From assembly GCA_029265255.1 (NCBI GenBank), contig JAJUJQ010000012.1, forward strand, positions 1 to 45,990: 45,990 nucleotides of DNA. Reading direction: 5' to 3'. Below are positions 25,797-34,707 of the stretch, piece by piece (position 1 is the stretch's first letter; every line of letters starts with the position of its first letter). The notes under the pieces are model-generated. The model saw only the letters and a list, made by a program, of their open reading frames with translations. It did no database searches and was not told the DNA's origin. The translations under genes and the position numbers were made by a program. The DNA is from Spirochaetota bacterium. Lineage in GTDB: Bacteria > Spirochaetota > Spirochaetia > Treponematales > Rectinemataceae.

Positions 25797-27029
25797 ATGA
25801 AACGGTTTGTACTGACATGCATGGTTCTGCTCGCGGCGACAGCAGCCTTTGGTGCTGGCAAGCTGACGCTCATGCAGAACAAGCCGGAAATCGATGCCCA
25901 GCTCAAGGCATACGCGGCTGAATGGGGCAAGAAGAACGGCGTTACGGTGGTGATCAAGTCCATCGGTGGCACGTCAGGTGGTATGGGCCCCCAGCTCAAG
26001 GCGGACTACGCAGCGGGTGACATGCCGGACATCTTCGCGTTCGACGGTCTTGAGTCCTACAAAGAGTGGGAAGGCATCATTCTGGATCTCTCGAATGAGC
26101 CGTGGGTCTCGAAGACCTCGGTTGCCTTTAAGTATAACGGCAAGGTCTATGGCTTCCCCGTGGCTGTGGAAGGGTGGGGCATGGCCTACAATGCCGATAT
26201 GCTCGCGAAGGCCGGTATCGATCCCAAGACCCTCACCAGCTATGACGCCTACAAGAAGGCATTCGAAAAGCTCGATGGCATGAAGAAGGAGCTCGGCATC
26301 AATTCCGTCGTGTCAATGGCAGCAGCCGTAGAAATGGGATGGGTCACTGCGCACCACAACTTCAACTCGCTTCTGTCGAATGGTCTGCCCTATGGCGATC
26401 TTTCCGTAACGAATGACCTGCTCGCCGGCAAGGTCGATCGCAAGCGCCTCGAGGAGTATGCGGACTGGGTCGAGCTGCTGTTCAAGTACGCGGACAAGAC
26501 CATCCTGCTGACCGGCAACTATGATGCGCAGGTCGGCGCCTTCGCGACCGGCAAGGCGGTGTTCCTGCATCAGGGCAACTGGGTTGATCCTAACCTGAAG
26601 TCTGCCAAGGCGACCTTTAAAATGGGCTTCGCGCCGCACGGGTCGATGCGCAAAGTCACTGACGGTATTTTTGTCTCGGCTCCATCCTTCTACGCGATCA
26701 ACAAAGAGTCTAAAAACCTCGCCATGGCGAAGAAATTCCTGATTGACCTCGTCAATACGCCAGAAGGTCACACCTACATGGTCAAGGAAGCCGGCATGAT
26801 CCCCGCGTTCTCCGGCATCAGCCTCAACCCCGACGGCCAGCTCTCGCGTTCCGTGCAGGAGTGGGCCGCGGCGGGCAAGGTCTACAGCTGGAATCAGTAC
26901 TACTTCTCTGGCGATTTCCGCGACAAGGTACTCACCCCCATCTACAACCAGTTCGCCGCGGGCAAGATCACCAAGGCTCAGTTTGTGGATTTGATGGAAA
27001 AGGCCTTCAAGGATAACGCGAAGAAGTGA
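25797..27029 (+). CDS. Sugar ABC transporter substrate-binding protein
   Basis: A 410-residue periplasmic binding protein of the family 1 (MalE/UgpB-like) type. The signal peptide is MKRFVLTCMVLLAATAAFG and has no lipobox, so the mature protein should be free in the periplasm. Recognisable segments are GMGPQLKADYAAGDMPDIF, KVYGFPVAVEGWGMAYNADM and ATGKAVFLHQGNW. A near-perfect AAAGGAGGT (25782-25790) fixes the start at 25797. It heads an operon with two permeases and an amylosucrase, so an oligosaccharide or sucrose-type ligand is likely, though the ligand cannot be read directly. Confidence 0.9.
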   Translation: MKRFVLTCMVLLAATAAFGAGKLTLMQNKPEIDAQLKAYAAEWGKKNGVTVVIKSIGGTSGGMGPQLKADYAAGDMPDIFAFDGLESYKEWEGIILDLSNEPWVSKTSVAFKYNGKVYGFPVAVEGWGMAYNADMLAKAGIDPKTLTSYDAYKKAFEKLDGMKKELGINSVVSMAAAVEMGWVTAHHNFNSLLSNGLPYGDLSVTNDLLAGKVDRKRLEEYADWVELLFKYADKTILLTGNYDAQVGAFATGKAVFLHQGNWVDPNLKSAKATFKMGFAPHGSMRKVTDGIFVSAPSFYAINKESKNLAMAKKFLIDLVNTPEGHTYMVKEAGMIPAFSGISLNPDGQLSRSVQEWAAAGKVYSWNQYYFSGDFRDKVLTPIYNQFAAGKITKAQFVDLMEKAFKDNAKK

Positions 27030-27080
27030 TGATGTTCGTACTGCCGGGGCGGCGAGGCCACCCTGGTCCATGAGAGATCG

Positions 27081-27113
27081 GGCCGCCTGCGCGCTACGAT
27101 GGTGTGGGCGGCC
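27081..27113 (+). promoter_or_regulatory. Stem-loop between binding-protein and permease genes
   Basis: GGCCGCC (27081-27087) pairs with GGCGGCC (27107-27113) in the 131-base gap after the binding-protein gene. Such hairpins often keep binding-protein mRNA more abundant than permease mRNA. No good T-run follows, so read-through is expected. Confidence 0.5.
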
Positions 27114-27160
27114 TGTTCATTGCTGAGGTGCCGGATCCGCCGGTACCCTAAGAGGTATCC

Positions 27161-28081
27161 ATGACTAAAAAAACCGAATCGGCCATTGTGTTTTGGGCTT
27201 TTCTGGTGCCGGTCATTTTTGCCTTTCTCATGGTGATGGTCATTCCGTTCTTTTTGGGCTCTTACTACGCCTTCACCAACTGGTCCTCGTCCGCGCGAGT
27301 GGACGGCGGGCTTCGCTTCGTGGGCCTTCAGAATTTTCTGGAAAGCTTCCGTGACCCTTCTTTTCTCTATTCGTTCGGTATCACCTTTGCGTACACCATC
27401 TTCAACATGATCGCCATCAACGTGGTGGCGTTCGCCCTGGCGCTGCTGGTCACGGGCAATCTGCGGTTCAAGAATCTGTACAGAGCTGGATTCTTTGTGC
27501 CGAATCTCATTGGAGGCCTGATACTCGGCTATATCTGGCAATTCATTTTCAATAACGCGATTCCTTCTCTCGGGCAGGCTGTCCCTGCGCTCGGTTTTCT
27601 TGCCGATCCTGCCAATCTGATGCTGAGCAAGAACACGACAGCCCTGGTCGCCATGGTCATTGTCGGTACCTGGCAGTACGCAGGCTATATCATGATGATC
27701 TATGTTGCTGCCATAGAGAACATTCCCCAGGAGCTCATCGAAGCCTCCAAAATCGATGGCGCGACTCCCTGGATCCGACTCAAGGCTATTACCCTGCCGC
27801 TCTGCGCGCAGGCCTTTACGGTGACGATGTTTCTCACTCTGGTCAATTCCTTCAAGCAGTTCGATGTGAATGTGTCACTCACCAGCGGAGGGCCTTCCAC
27901 CATGTTGATGGGTCAACCCGTACTCGGCACAGAACTGCTTGCCCTCAACATCTACAATACCGCGTTCATCTCCAACAAACTCTCAGTCGCACAGGCACGA
28001 GCGCTGGTATTCTTCCTAGTGCTGGCGATCATCTCGCTCATCCAAGTCTATGTGAACAAGAAGAAGGAGATCGAGCTATGA
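27161..28081 (+). CDS. Sugar ABC transporter permease (MalF/UgpA type)
   Basis: A 306-residue inner-membrane protein with six membrane segments. The EAA loop that contacts the ATPase is clear: ENIPQELIEASKIDGATPW, with the invariant Gly. It pairs with the next gene, whose start overlaps its stop by four bases (ATGA). No ATPase gene lies nearby, so the pair probably uses a shared MsmK-like ATPase encoded elsewhere, as is common for family 1 sugar importers. Confidence 0.9.
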   Translation: MTKKTESAIVFWAFLVPVIFAFLMVMVIPFFLGSYYAFTNWSSSARVDGGLRFVGLQNFLESFRDPSFLYSFGITFAYTIFNMIAINVVAFALALLVTGNLRFKNLYRAGFFVPNLIGGLILGYIWQFIFNNAIPSLGQAVPALGFLADPANLMLSKNTTALVAMVIVGTWQYAGYIMMIYVAAIENIPQELIEASKIDGATPWIRLKAITLPLCAQAFTVTMFLTLVNSFKQFDVNVSLTSGGPSTMLMGQPVLGTELLALNIYNTAFISNKLSVAQARALVFFLVLAIISLIQVYVNKKKEIEL

Positions 28082-28944
28082 AACAGCCGATGCCGAGAAA
28101 ACCAGGCACCATACTCGCGGAGATCGTGACGGCGCTGCTGTTTCTTCTGTTCATGTTCCCCTTCATCCTCGTGCTGATCAACTCTGCGAAATCGTCGTTC
28201 GAAGTCACCCAGTACCCCCTCGCATGGCCGGAAAACTGGGGCAACATTGCAACCAACATCGTAAAAATCTGGACCAGCGAATCGGTACGCTATCCCAGCT
28301 CACTGCTGACCAGTGTCATCGTGACCGTGGCGTCACTCCTTTTGATCAATCTGCTTTCTGCCCAGGCGGCCTGGGCGCTTGTCCGAACCAAGACAAAGGT
28401 ATCATCGGCGATTTTCTTTATTTTTGTGGCGTCGATGGTAATCCCCTTCCAGATTGTGATGTTCCCCTTGCTGTCGTGGTTCAGGACAGTCACACAGGTT
28501 ACCGGCATACGACTGCTTCGAACCTATCAAGGCATCATTCTGGCGTATATCGGTTTCGGCGCACCTCTCTCGATCTTTCTCTTCCATGGATTCATCAAGA
28601 GCATTCCCCTGGAACTTGAGGAAGCGGCAACCATTGATGGCTGTCACCGGCATCAGATTTTCTATCAGATCATTTTTCCGATTCTCAAACCGATACAGGC
28701 AACAGTACTCGTGCTCAATGGCATCTGGATCTGGAATGACTATCTGCTGCCTCTGCTGGTGCTGGGCAAGGGGAATACCATTATGACGATACCGCTCGCG
28801 GTATCCAATTTTGCGGGAGCGTTCGTCAAACAGTGGGATCTCATTCTCACCGCGATTCTCATGGCGATGGTGCCAATCATCATTTTCTTCCTGTTTGCCC
28901 AGAAATACATTGTCAAAGGAATGGTGGCGGGAGCAATCAAGTAG
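28078..28944 (+). CDS. Sugar ABC transporter permease (MalG/UgpE type)
   Basis: A 288-residue inner-membrane protein with six membrane segments and the EAA loop IPLELEEAATIDGCHRHQIF. It is the second half of the permease dimer. Overlap with the upstream permease is four bases; the amylosucrase gene begins 66 bases downstream, so all four genes appear to be one operon. Confidence 0.9.
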   Translation: MKQPMPRKPGTILAEIVTALLFLLFMFPFILVLINSAKSSFEVTQYPLAWPENWGNIATNIVKIWTSESVRYPSSLLTSVIVTVASLLLINLLSAQAAWALVRTKTKVSSAIFFIFVASMVIPFQIVMFPLLSWFRTVTQVTGIRLLRTYQGIILAYIGFGAPLSIFLFHGFIKSIPLELEEAATIDGCHRHQIFYQIIFPILKPIQATVLVLNGIWIWNDYLLPLLVLGKGNTIMTIPLAVSNFAGAFVKQWDLILTAILMAMVPIIIFFLFAQKYIVKGMVAGAIK

Positions 28945-29010
28945 AGGGGACGGTTGCGGCAACCGGCAGCTGTTCCTGCATCTCCGTGCAAAGCATGAAA
29001 AGGAACTTCT

Positions 29011-30954
29011 GTGAACAAACCATGGCGTCAATTATATGAGCAATGCCTTGTGCGATGGGAGGCTCAAGGACTCACCCATACTGTAGAATGGCAGGAATTC
29101 GGCGAACGACTGGAGAAGGAATTTGAGCGCCTTGCGAGCCTTCTCTGGAGGCTCTACAGTACCAGGCCGGATTTTGCCTACCAGCTTGAGCGCCTCGTTA
29201 CCAGCCTTTTTGCCGCGTATCAGGAGCGGCCGGCCTATCTGAAAGAGCGCGATCGCGTGCTGCCCCCCGAATCCGGATGGTTTCTTTCGCAGGAGCAGGT
29301 GGGGGCCGTGGCATATGTTGACCGCTTTGCCGGTTCTTTCCTGGGGCTGATCGAGCGGATCCCCTATCTCAAGGAGCTCGGAGTGACCTACCTGCACCTT
29401 ATGCCCTTCTTCCGCTGCCCGCAGCCGGAAAATGATGGCGGCTATGCAGTGTCCAGCTATCGCGAGACCAATCCCCGCCTCGGCGCCATAGACGACCTCA
29501 GAAAAGTCGCAAAACTGCTGTCGGATCAGGGAATTGCGCTGGTCGCAGATTTTGTGTTCAACCATACCTCCGATGAACATGCATGGGCACTGAAGGCCAA
29601 AGCCGGTGATCCGGAGTTCCGCGAATATTACTGGATGTTTGAGCATGAGTCGGAAATCCAGCGCTACCAGCCATGGCTGAGGGATATTTTCCCTGAGGTG
29701 AGGCGCGGCTCATTCACCTGGGTGGAAGAGCTTGGCAAGTGGGTCTGGACGACCTTCCATTCGTATCAATGGGATCTCAAGTACGCAAATCCGGCTGTCT
29801 TCAATGCCATGGTGCAGGAAATGGTTTTTCTGGCCAATGCCGGCATCGCGGTCCTCAGGCTTGATGCGGTCGCATTTACCTGGAAACGGGAGGGCACCTC
29901 CTGCGAAAACCTCGAAGAAGCGCACATCCTTATCAGAGCGTTCCAGAGTGCGGCGCGCATTGCCTGTCCTTCTCTTCTTTTCAAATCGGAAGCCATCGTG
30001 CATCCGGACGACATCGAGCGCTATATTGATCTCCGTGAGTGTCAGCTTTCCTATAATCCTCTGCTCATGGCAGAACTCTGGGAGGCTGCCGCGACCAAGG
30101 AAGTACGCTTGCTTGCCCACTCTCTCCGGAAACGGCACAGCATTCCGGTCGGCTGCTCATGGGTGAACTATGTTCGCTGCCATGATGACATAGGCTGGAC
30201 TTTTGCCGACGAGGATGCTGCAGAAATCTATATCAAGGGCAAGGATCACCGGGCGTTTCTCAACGAGTTCTACATGGGCCAGTTTCCCGGCAGTTTCAGC
30301 AAAGGCGTAAGTTTTCAGTACAACCCGGTCACCGGCGATCGCCGTATCTGCGGTACGGCAGCATCGCTTGCCGGTATTGAGCAGGCGTTTGAAGAGGGGG
30401 ATCGGGCTGCACTCGACACGGCGATACGAAGACTGATGCTGCTGTATGGTATTGCCTTTTCTGCAGGCGGCATCCCGCTTATCTACCTGGGTGATGAGGT
30501 GGCTGCGCTCAATCGCTATCAGTATGCCAATGATCCTGCTCAGGCTCACGACAGCCGATGGGTACACAGGCCTCTCTGGTCGGAGAAGCTCTTCCGGGAG
30601 CGGCTGGATCCTGCGACGGTTGCAGGAAGAGTGTTCGCGGGATTCAAGCGGCTTGCCGAGGTACGCAAGTCGCAGCCTGTGTTCGGCATTCAGCCTCTGA
30701 CGGTGGTAGAGTCCGGGCATCCCTCCGTGCTCGCCTTCCAGAAGCATGACGCGACCACCTTGCTCACGGTATTGGGAAATTTCGCGGAAACAGACGTCAT
30801 GCTCCCCCGTGAAAGAATGCATGCCCTGCTTGCTGGCAGAAAGGGGACGGAGCTCATTTCCGGGCGAGTCCTGGCTCCAGATGAGGTTTGTGTGCTGAAG
30901 CCCTGCGAACTGTGCTGGATTCTCGTCGAGATACGGAAGGGGCATTCAGCCTGA
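29011..30954 (+). CDS. Amylosucrase (GH13_4)
   Basis: Amylosucrase uses sucrose to extend alpha-1,4-glucan and releases fructose; close relatives only hydrolyse sucrose. The 647-residue product aligns by eye with the Neisseria polysaccharea enzyme over its length: an N-terminal helical domain, then the barrel with catalytic Asp285 (VLRLDAVAF), acid/base Glu327 (LLFKSEAIVHPD) and Asp392 (RCHDDIGWTFADEDAA), and the conserved region GLPLIYLGDEV-like near residue 490. These positions match D286, E328 and D393 of the Neisseria enzyme almost exactly. The start is GTG with AAAAGGA before it. Its place in a sugar-importer operon suggests that sucrose is taken up intact and used to make glucan or split. 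Distinguishing synthesis from hydrolysis is not possible from sequence alone. Confidence 0.88.
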   Translation: MNKPWRQLYEQCLVRWEAQGLTHTVEWQEFGERLEKEFERLASLLWRLYSTRPDFAYQLERLVTSLFAAYQERPAYLKERDRVLPPESGWFLSQEQVGAVAYVDRFAGSFLGLIERIPYLKELGVTYLHLMPFFRCPQPENDGGYAVSSYRETNPRLGAIDDLRKVAKLLSDQGIALVADFVFNHTSDEHAWALKAKAGDPEFREYYWMFEHESEIQRYQPWLRDIFPEVRRGSFTWVEELGKWVWTTFHSYQWDLKYANPAVFNAMVQEMVFLANAGIAVLRLDAVAFTWKREGTSCENLEEAHILIRAFQSAARIACPSLLFKSEAIVHPDDIERYIDLRECQLSYNPLLMAELWEAAATKEVRLLAHSLRKRHSIPVGCSWVNYVRCHDDIGWTFADEDAAEIYIKGKDHRAFLNEFYMGQFPGSFSKGVSFQYNPVTGDRRICGTAASLAGIEQAFEEGDRAALDTAIRRLMLLYGIAFSAGGIPLIYLGDEVAALNRYQYANDPAQAHDSRWVHRPLWSEKLFRERLDPATVAGRVFAGFKRLAEVRKSQPVFGIQPLTVVESGHPSVLAFQKHDATTLLTVLGNFAETDVMLPRERMHALLAGRKGTELISGRVLAPDEVCVLKPCELCWILVEIRKGHSA

Positions 30955-31036
30955 ACCTGAAAACGGCAATGTTGCCCACACCCTCAAAATACAGTACAGT
31001 ACGAGAGCAGCCCCTCTCGAACGAAAGGAACGCAGC

Positions 31037-32020
31037 ATGGATATCCTGATCATCGGAGGCGCAGGCTATATCGGGAGTCATGTGGCACGCTACTGCGCGG
31101 ACCGCGGCCTGCGCGTCGACGTGTTGGACAACCTCTCGACAGGCACGCGCGACAATCTCTTTCCTGATTATGGTTTTTTCGAAGAAGATATTCTTGATTA
31201 CCAGGCGATTCTCCGCGTAATGAAGCGTGGTTATGCCGCGGTTGTGCATCTTGCAGCGGCAAAGGCAGCCGGCGAATCGATGCTCAAGCCCGAAAAGTAT
31301 GCCGTGCAGAACATTACCGGGACCATCAACATTCTAAACGCAGCGTGCGAAGCCGGTATCCCGGCCATCGTTTTTTCCTCGTCCGCAGCCATTTACGGAG
31401 AACCCAAATATCTTCCTATCGATGAGGAACACGCCAAAGAACCGGAAAACTTTTACGGCTTCACCAAGCTGGAAATCGAGCGTCTTCTATGCTGGTATGA
31501 CCGCCTCAAAGGACTCAGGTTCGCCGCGCTTCGCTACTTCAACGCAGCCGGCTATGATCCCCAAGGCCGGGTGAACGGACTCGAGCGCAATCCTGCCAAC
31601 CTGCTTCCTGTCATTATGGAAGTAGCGGTCGGTCTCAGGCCGCACATTGAGGTATTTGGTACCGACTATCCTACTGCCGATGGGTCCGGCGTGCGTGACT
31701 ATATCCATGTCACGGACCTCGCGGATGCCCACTATCGCGCCCTCCTCGCTCTTGTCGAGGGAAAGGAAAGCTTCGCGGTCAACCTTGGCTCCGAAAAGGG
31801 CCTTTCTGTTCTGGAAATGATCGAAGCGGCGCGCAGAATTACCGGAAAACCCATCCCGGCCAGAATCACAGGCCGACGTCCTGGCGACCCCGCCACCCTC
31901 ATTGCGTCAAGTACCAAAGCCAAGACCATGCTTGGCTGGGAAGCCCGCTATTCCGATCCAGACACGTTGATCGCCACGTCGTGGCAGGCATATTCGAAAA
32001 AATACCCACAAGCACGGTAA
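31037..32020 (+). CDS. galE: UDP-glucose 4-epimerase
   Basis: GalE interconverts UDP-glucose and UDP-galactose with bound NAD. The 327-residue product has the NAD-binding motif GGAGYIGSH (7-15), the catalytic Ser region FSSSAAIYGEP (113-123) and the YxxxK pair Tyr140/Lys144 in FYGFTKLEIE. The C-terminal sugar-binding part contains GDPATLIASS. AAAGGAA precedes the ATG. It may feed the envelope polysaccharide made by the export genes at the window start, but it is 28 kb away. The M20 peptidase gene follows by 13 bases. Confidence 0.93.
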   Translation: MDILIIGGAGYIGSHVARYCADRGLRVDVLDNLSTGTRDNLFPDYGFFEEDILDYQAILRVMKRGYAAVVHLAAAKAAGESMLKPEKYAVQNITGTINILNAACEAGIPAIVFSSSAAIYGEPKYLPIDEEHAKEPENFYGFTKLEIERLLCWYDRLKGLRFAALRYFNAAGYDPQGRVNGLERNPANLLPVIMEVAVGLRPHIEVFGTDYPTADGSGVRDYIHVTDLADAHYRALLALVEGKESFAVNLGSEKGLSVLEMIEAARRITGKPIPARITGRRPGDPATLIASSTKAKTMLGWEARYSDPDTLIATSWQAYSKKYPQAR

Positions 32021-32033
32021 AGGACCGACCATC

Positions 32034-33260
32034 ATGACCGATCGCGAGAAAATACTTCAATTTATCGACGCATCCGACAAAGGAATCGTCGAACTTGAGA
32101 CCCTCCTTACCTCCAAGCCTGCGCTGGCCCCCGAATCGGGCGGTATTGGCGAGATCGAAAAAGCGCGTGCCTTGGAAGACTGGCTTAAAAGTCAAGGAAT
32201 TACCGATATCGCGCACTTCGACGCGCCGGATCCCCGTGTTCCATCAGGTGTCAGGCCCAACCTGGTCGCGACCATCAAGGGAGTCCGCGCCGATGCGCCG
32301 CTGTGGATTATGTCCCACCTCGATGTCGTACCCGAAGGCGAACGCGGCCTCTGGACAAGCGATCCCTGGACGGTGGTCGCCAAAGACGGCAAGGTGTACG
32401 GCCGCGGGGTGGAAGATAATCAGCAAGGCCTTGTGGCTTCCGTATTCGCCGCGCTCGCCTTTGTGAAAAATGGCATCATGCCACAGCGTACCATCAAGCT
32501 GCTATTTGTGGCCGATGAGGAAGTAGGATCCACTTACGGCATTCAGTACCTGCTTGCCCATCACGCGCTCTTCACCAAGGACGACCTGATTGTCATTCCC
32601 GATGGCGGTTCCGCCGACGGCACCGAGATCGAAGTAGCAGAAAAGAACCTTTGCTGGCTCAAAATAATCACAAAGGGGAAGCAGACCCATGCCGCCATGC
32701 CCGACAAGGGTGCGAATGCCTTTCTGGCCGCCAGCGATCTCGCGATCCGCCTCCACCGGCTGGAGAAAACGCTGTTCACCGCGCGGAATCCGCTGTTCAA
32801 CCCAGACCGCAGCACCGTCAACCCAACCAAGAAGGAAGCGAACGTGCCGAACGTGAACACCATTCCAGGGGAGGATGTCTTCTATGTGGATATGCGGCTG
32901 CTGCCGGTCTACCCCGTTTCCCTCGCGCTGAAAGAGATCGGCATGCTGGCACGCGCGGTGGAAGCCGAATATGGCGTGCAGATTACGCTTGAAGTCGTGC
33001 AGCAGAACGAATCACGGGCGACGCCTCCAAATGCCCCGGTGGTGACGTTGCTCGCTGAGGCCGTGCGCGCGGTCTATGGCGTGGAGGCGAGGCCGATCGG
33101 TATCGGAGGCGGTACGGTAGGTGCCTACCTGCGCAAGGCCGGCTTCGATTGTGTTGTATGGTCGCGCATGAACGAGACTGCCCATCAGCCCAATGAAAAC
33201 GCGGATATCGCCAATATCAAGGGAGACGCCAAGGTCTTTGCCGAGCTGGCGCTGCGATAA
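32034..33260 (+). CDS. M20-family metallopeptidase (dipeptidase/deacylase-like)
   Basis: A 408-residue cytoplasmic enzyme of the M20 group. The zinc-binding residues are visible: His95 and Asp97 in SHLDVVPEG, bridging Asp128 in GRGVEDNQQG, and Glu162/Glu163 in ADEEVGS. A dimerisation domain follows around residues 215-330. Members hydrolyse dipeptides or deacylate amino acids such as N-acetylornithine and succinyl-DAP; the present substrate is not certain. AAAGGA precedes the ATG. It ends 10 bases from the convergent transglycosylase gene. Confidence 0.87.
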   Translation: MTDREKILQFIDASDKGIVELETLLTSKPALAPESGGIGEIEKARALEDWLKSQGITDIAHFDAPDPRVPSGVRPNLVATIKGVRADAPLWIMSHLDVVPEGERGLWTSDPWTVVAKDGKVYGRGVEDNQQGLVASVFAALAFVKNGIMPQRTIKLLFVADEEVGSTYGIQYLLAHHALFTKDDLIVIPDGGSADGTEIEVAEKNLCWLKIITKGKQTHAAMPDKGANAFLAASDLAIRLHRLEKTLFTARNPLFNPDRSTVNPTKKEANVPNVNTIPGEDVFYVDMRLLPVYPVSLALKEIGMLARAVEAEYGVQITLEVVQQNESRATPPNAPVVTLLAEAVRAVYGVEARPIGIGGGTVGAYLRKAGFDCVVWSRMNETAHQPNENADIANIKGDAKVFAELALR

Positions 33261-33270
33261 CACGCTGCGC

Positions 33271-34707
33271 TTACCTGGCCGGGACTTTCAGTGTCTGGCC
33301 GATACGCAGCAGCGAATCGAGCGACATGCCGTTGAGCTTCGCGATAGTCTGCGCTGAAGTGCCGAATTGCCGGGCGATACCATAGAGGGTATCGCCTTTT
33401 TTTACAATATACGTGAGCGCGTCCCCTGCCTGGCCAGCTGGCGCCGCCGTGGTTTTCTGCAGTGGTTGGAGGGACACAGGGATCATCAGTGTCTGGCCGA
33501 TTTTCAGCCTGTCGGGATTGAGGCCGGGATTAACCTTCGCGATCATCGATATGGACACCCCGTAGCGGCGCGAAATGGCTGTCAGCGTATCGCCTTGGAC
33601 TACCTTGTAGACTTCATACCGAACCATTGGAATTGATGGATCCGAAAGCACGGCTCGTACCTGCTCCGCCTTGTCGGCGGGCACTTTGAGAAGGTGTGCC
33701 TCCACCGGTGGCGTAATGGTATAGTGCAATTCGGCATTGGCCAGGCTGAGGGTTTCCATCGGTATTTCCGCTTTTGATGCCAGCAGCCTGAGGTCGATCT
33801 GCCGATCGAGCGCTACGGTTTCCCATTTTACTGGCCCGGATTCCGGCATCGCCATATCGTATAGCTCGGGATAGCGTAAAATCGAAGCGACCGCCAGAAA
33901 CTTCGGGACATAATCAAGCGCTTGTTTCGAAATCAACCCATTTTCGTACAGATGCCAAAAATCCTTGTCGCCGCCCGCTTTATTGACAGCTCGCGATACG
34001 GCTCCGAGCCCCGCGTTGTACGCGGCGATGGCTAGCGGCCAGTCCTGGAGTGCCTTGTAGTTGTCCATCAGTTTTTTCAGCGCCGCATCCGTGCTCTTCA
34101 TAAAATCGCGCCGTTCATCGACCCATTCGGTAATGGTCAAGCCATATCCTTTGATCGAATTTCTCATGAACTGCCAGATGCCTGTCGCGCCGCTACGCGA
34201 TACGGCGAATGGAGAATACGCCGATTCGATGACCGGCAAAAAGGCGATTTCCGCCGGCAATCCGTATTCCTCTACTTTTATCTTTATATAATCGAGAAAT
34301 GGTGATGCCTTCTTAAGCACATTCGAAAGTACTTTGCGCCCGTTCGCGCTTAGGTAATATCTGCGATATTTTTCGAAAAGCTCGTGACCCCACGGCATGG
34401 GAATATCGTACGCGCATGCCTTCGCGCGCTCTTCCAGACTCATTTCCGCCGTAGTCTCGCTGATCGCGTCGATGGCGGAAAGGTCCTCCTCCTCAAGGAT
34501 ATCGGGCATCGGAGCCTCTGGCTCAGCCTGCGGCACGTCCGTTTCTACTCGCGCGGCGAGCGCTTCAGGGGACACTGCGTCTGACGGACTCGCGGCGGCA
34601 ATTGCTGCCTGATCGCTTGCTATTTCCTGGGCTTCGGCCCATCGGGCGGGATACAGAGGAGTCATGACAAGCAGCAGAAGAACACCCAACATTCTGCATA
34701 CGCTCAT
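33271..34707 (-). CDS. MltD-like lytic transglycosylase with two LysM domains
   Basis: A 478-residue exported enzyme: signal peptide MSVCRMLGVLLLLVMTPL, an acidic linker (30-95), a GH23 domain with catalytic Glu161 in PVIESAYSPFAVSRSGA and AIAAYNAGLGAV, and two LysM peptidoglycan-binding domains at about 368-411 and 433-476. The order matches MltD without a lipobox. The start at 34707 is chosen because it overlaps the stop of the upstream lipoprotein gene by four bases (ATGA) and is followed directly by the signal peptide; an earlier in-frame ATG at 34824 would lie inside that gene. It is a second transglycosylase after the Slt-type one at 5479. Confidence 0.9.
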   Translation of the reverse strand: MSVCRMLGVLLLLVMTPLYPARWAEAQEIASDQAAIAAASPSDAVSPEALAARVETDVPQAEPEAPMPDILEEEDLSAIDAISETTAEMSLEERAKACAYDIPMPWGHELFEKYRRYYLSANGRKVLSNVLKKASPFLDYIKIKVEEYGLPAEIAFLPVIESAYSPFAVSRSGATGIWQFMRNSIKGYGLTITEWVDERRDFMKSTDAALKKLMDNYKALQDWPLAIAAYNAGLGAVSRAVNKAGGDKDFWHLYENGLISKQALDYVPKFLAVASILRYPELYDMAMPESGPVKWETVALDRQIDLRLLASKAEIPMETLSLANAELHYTITPPVEAHLLKVPADKAEQVRAVLSDPSIPMVRYEVYKVVQGDTLTAISRRYGVSISMIAKVNPGLNPDRLKIGQTLMIPVSLQPLQKTTAAPAGQAGDALTYIVKKGDTLYGIARQFGTSAQTIAKLNGMSLDSLLRIGQTLKVPAR

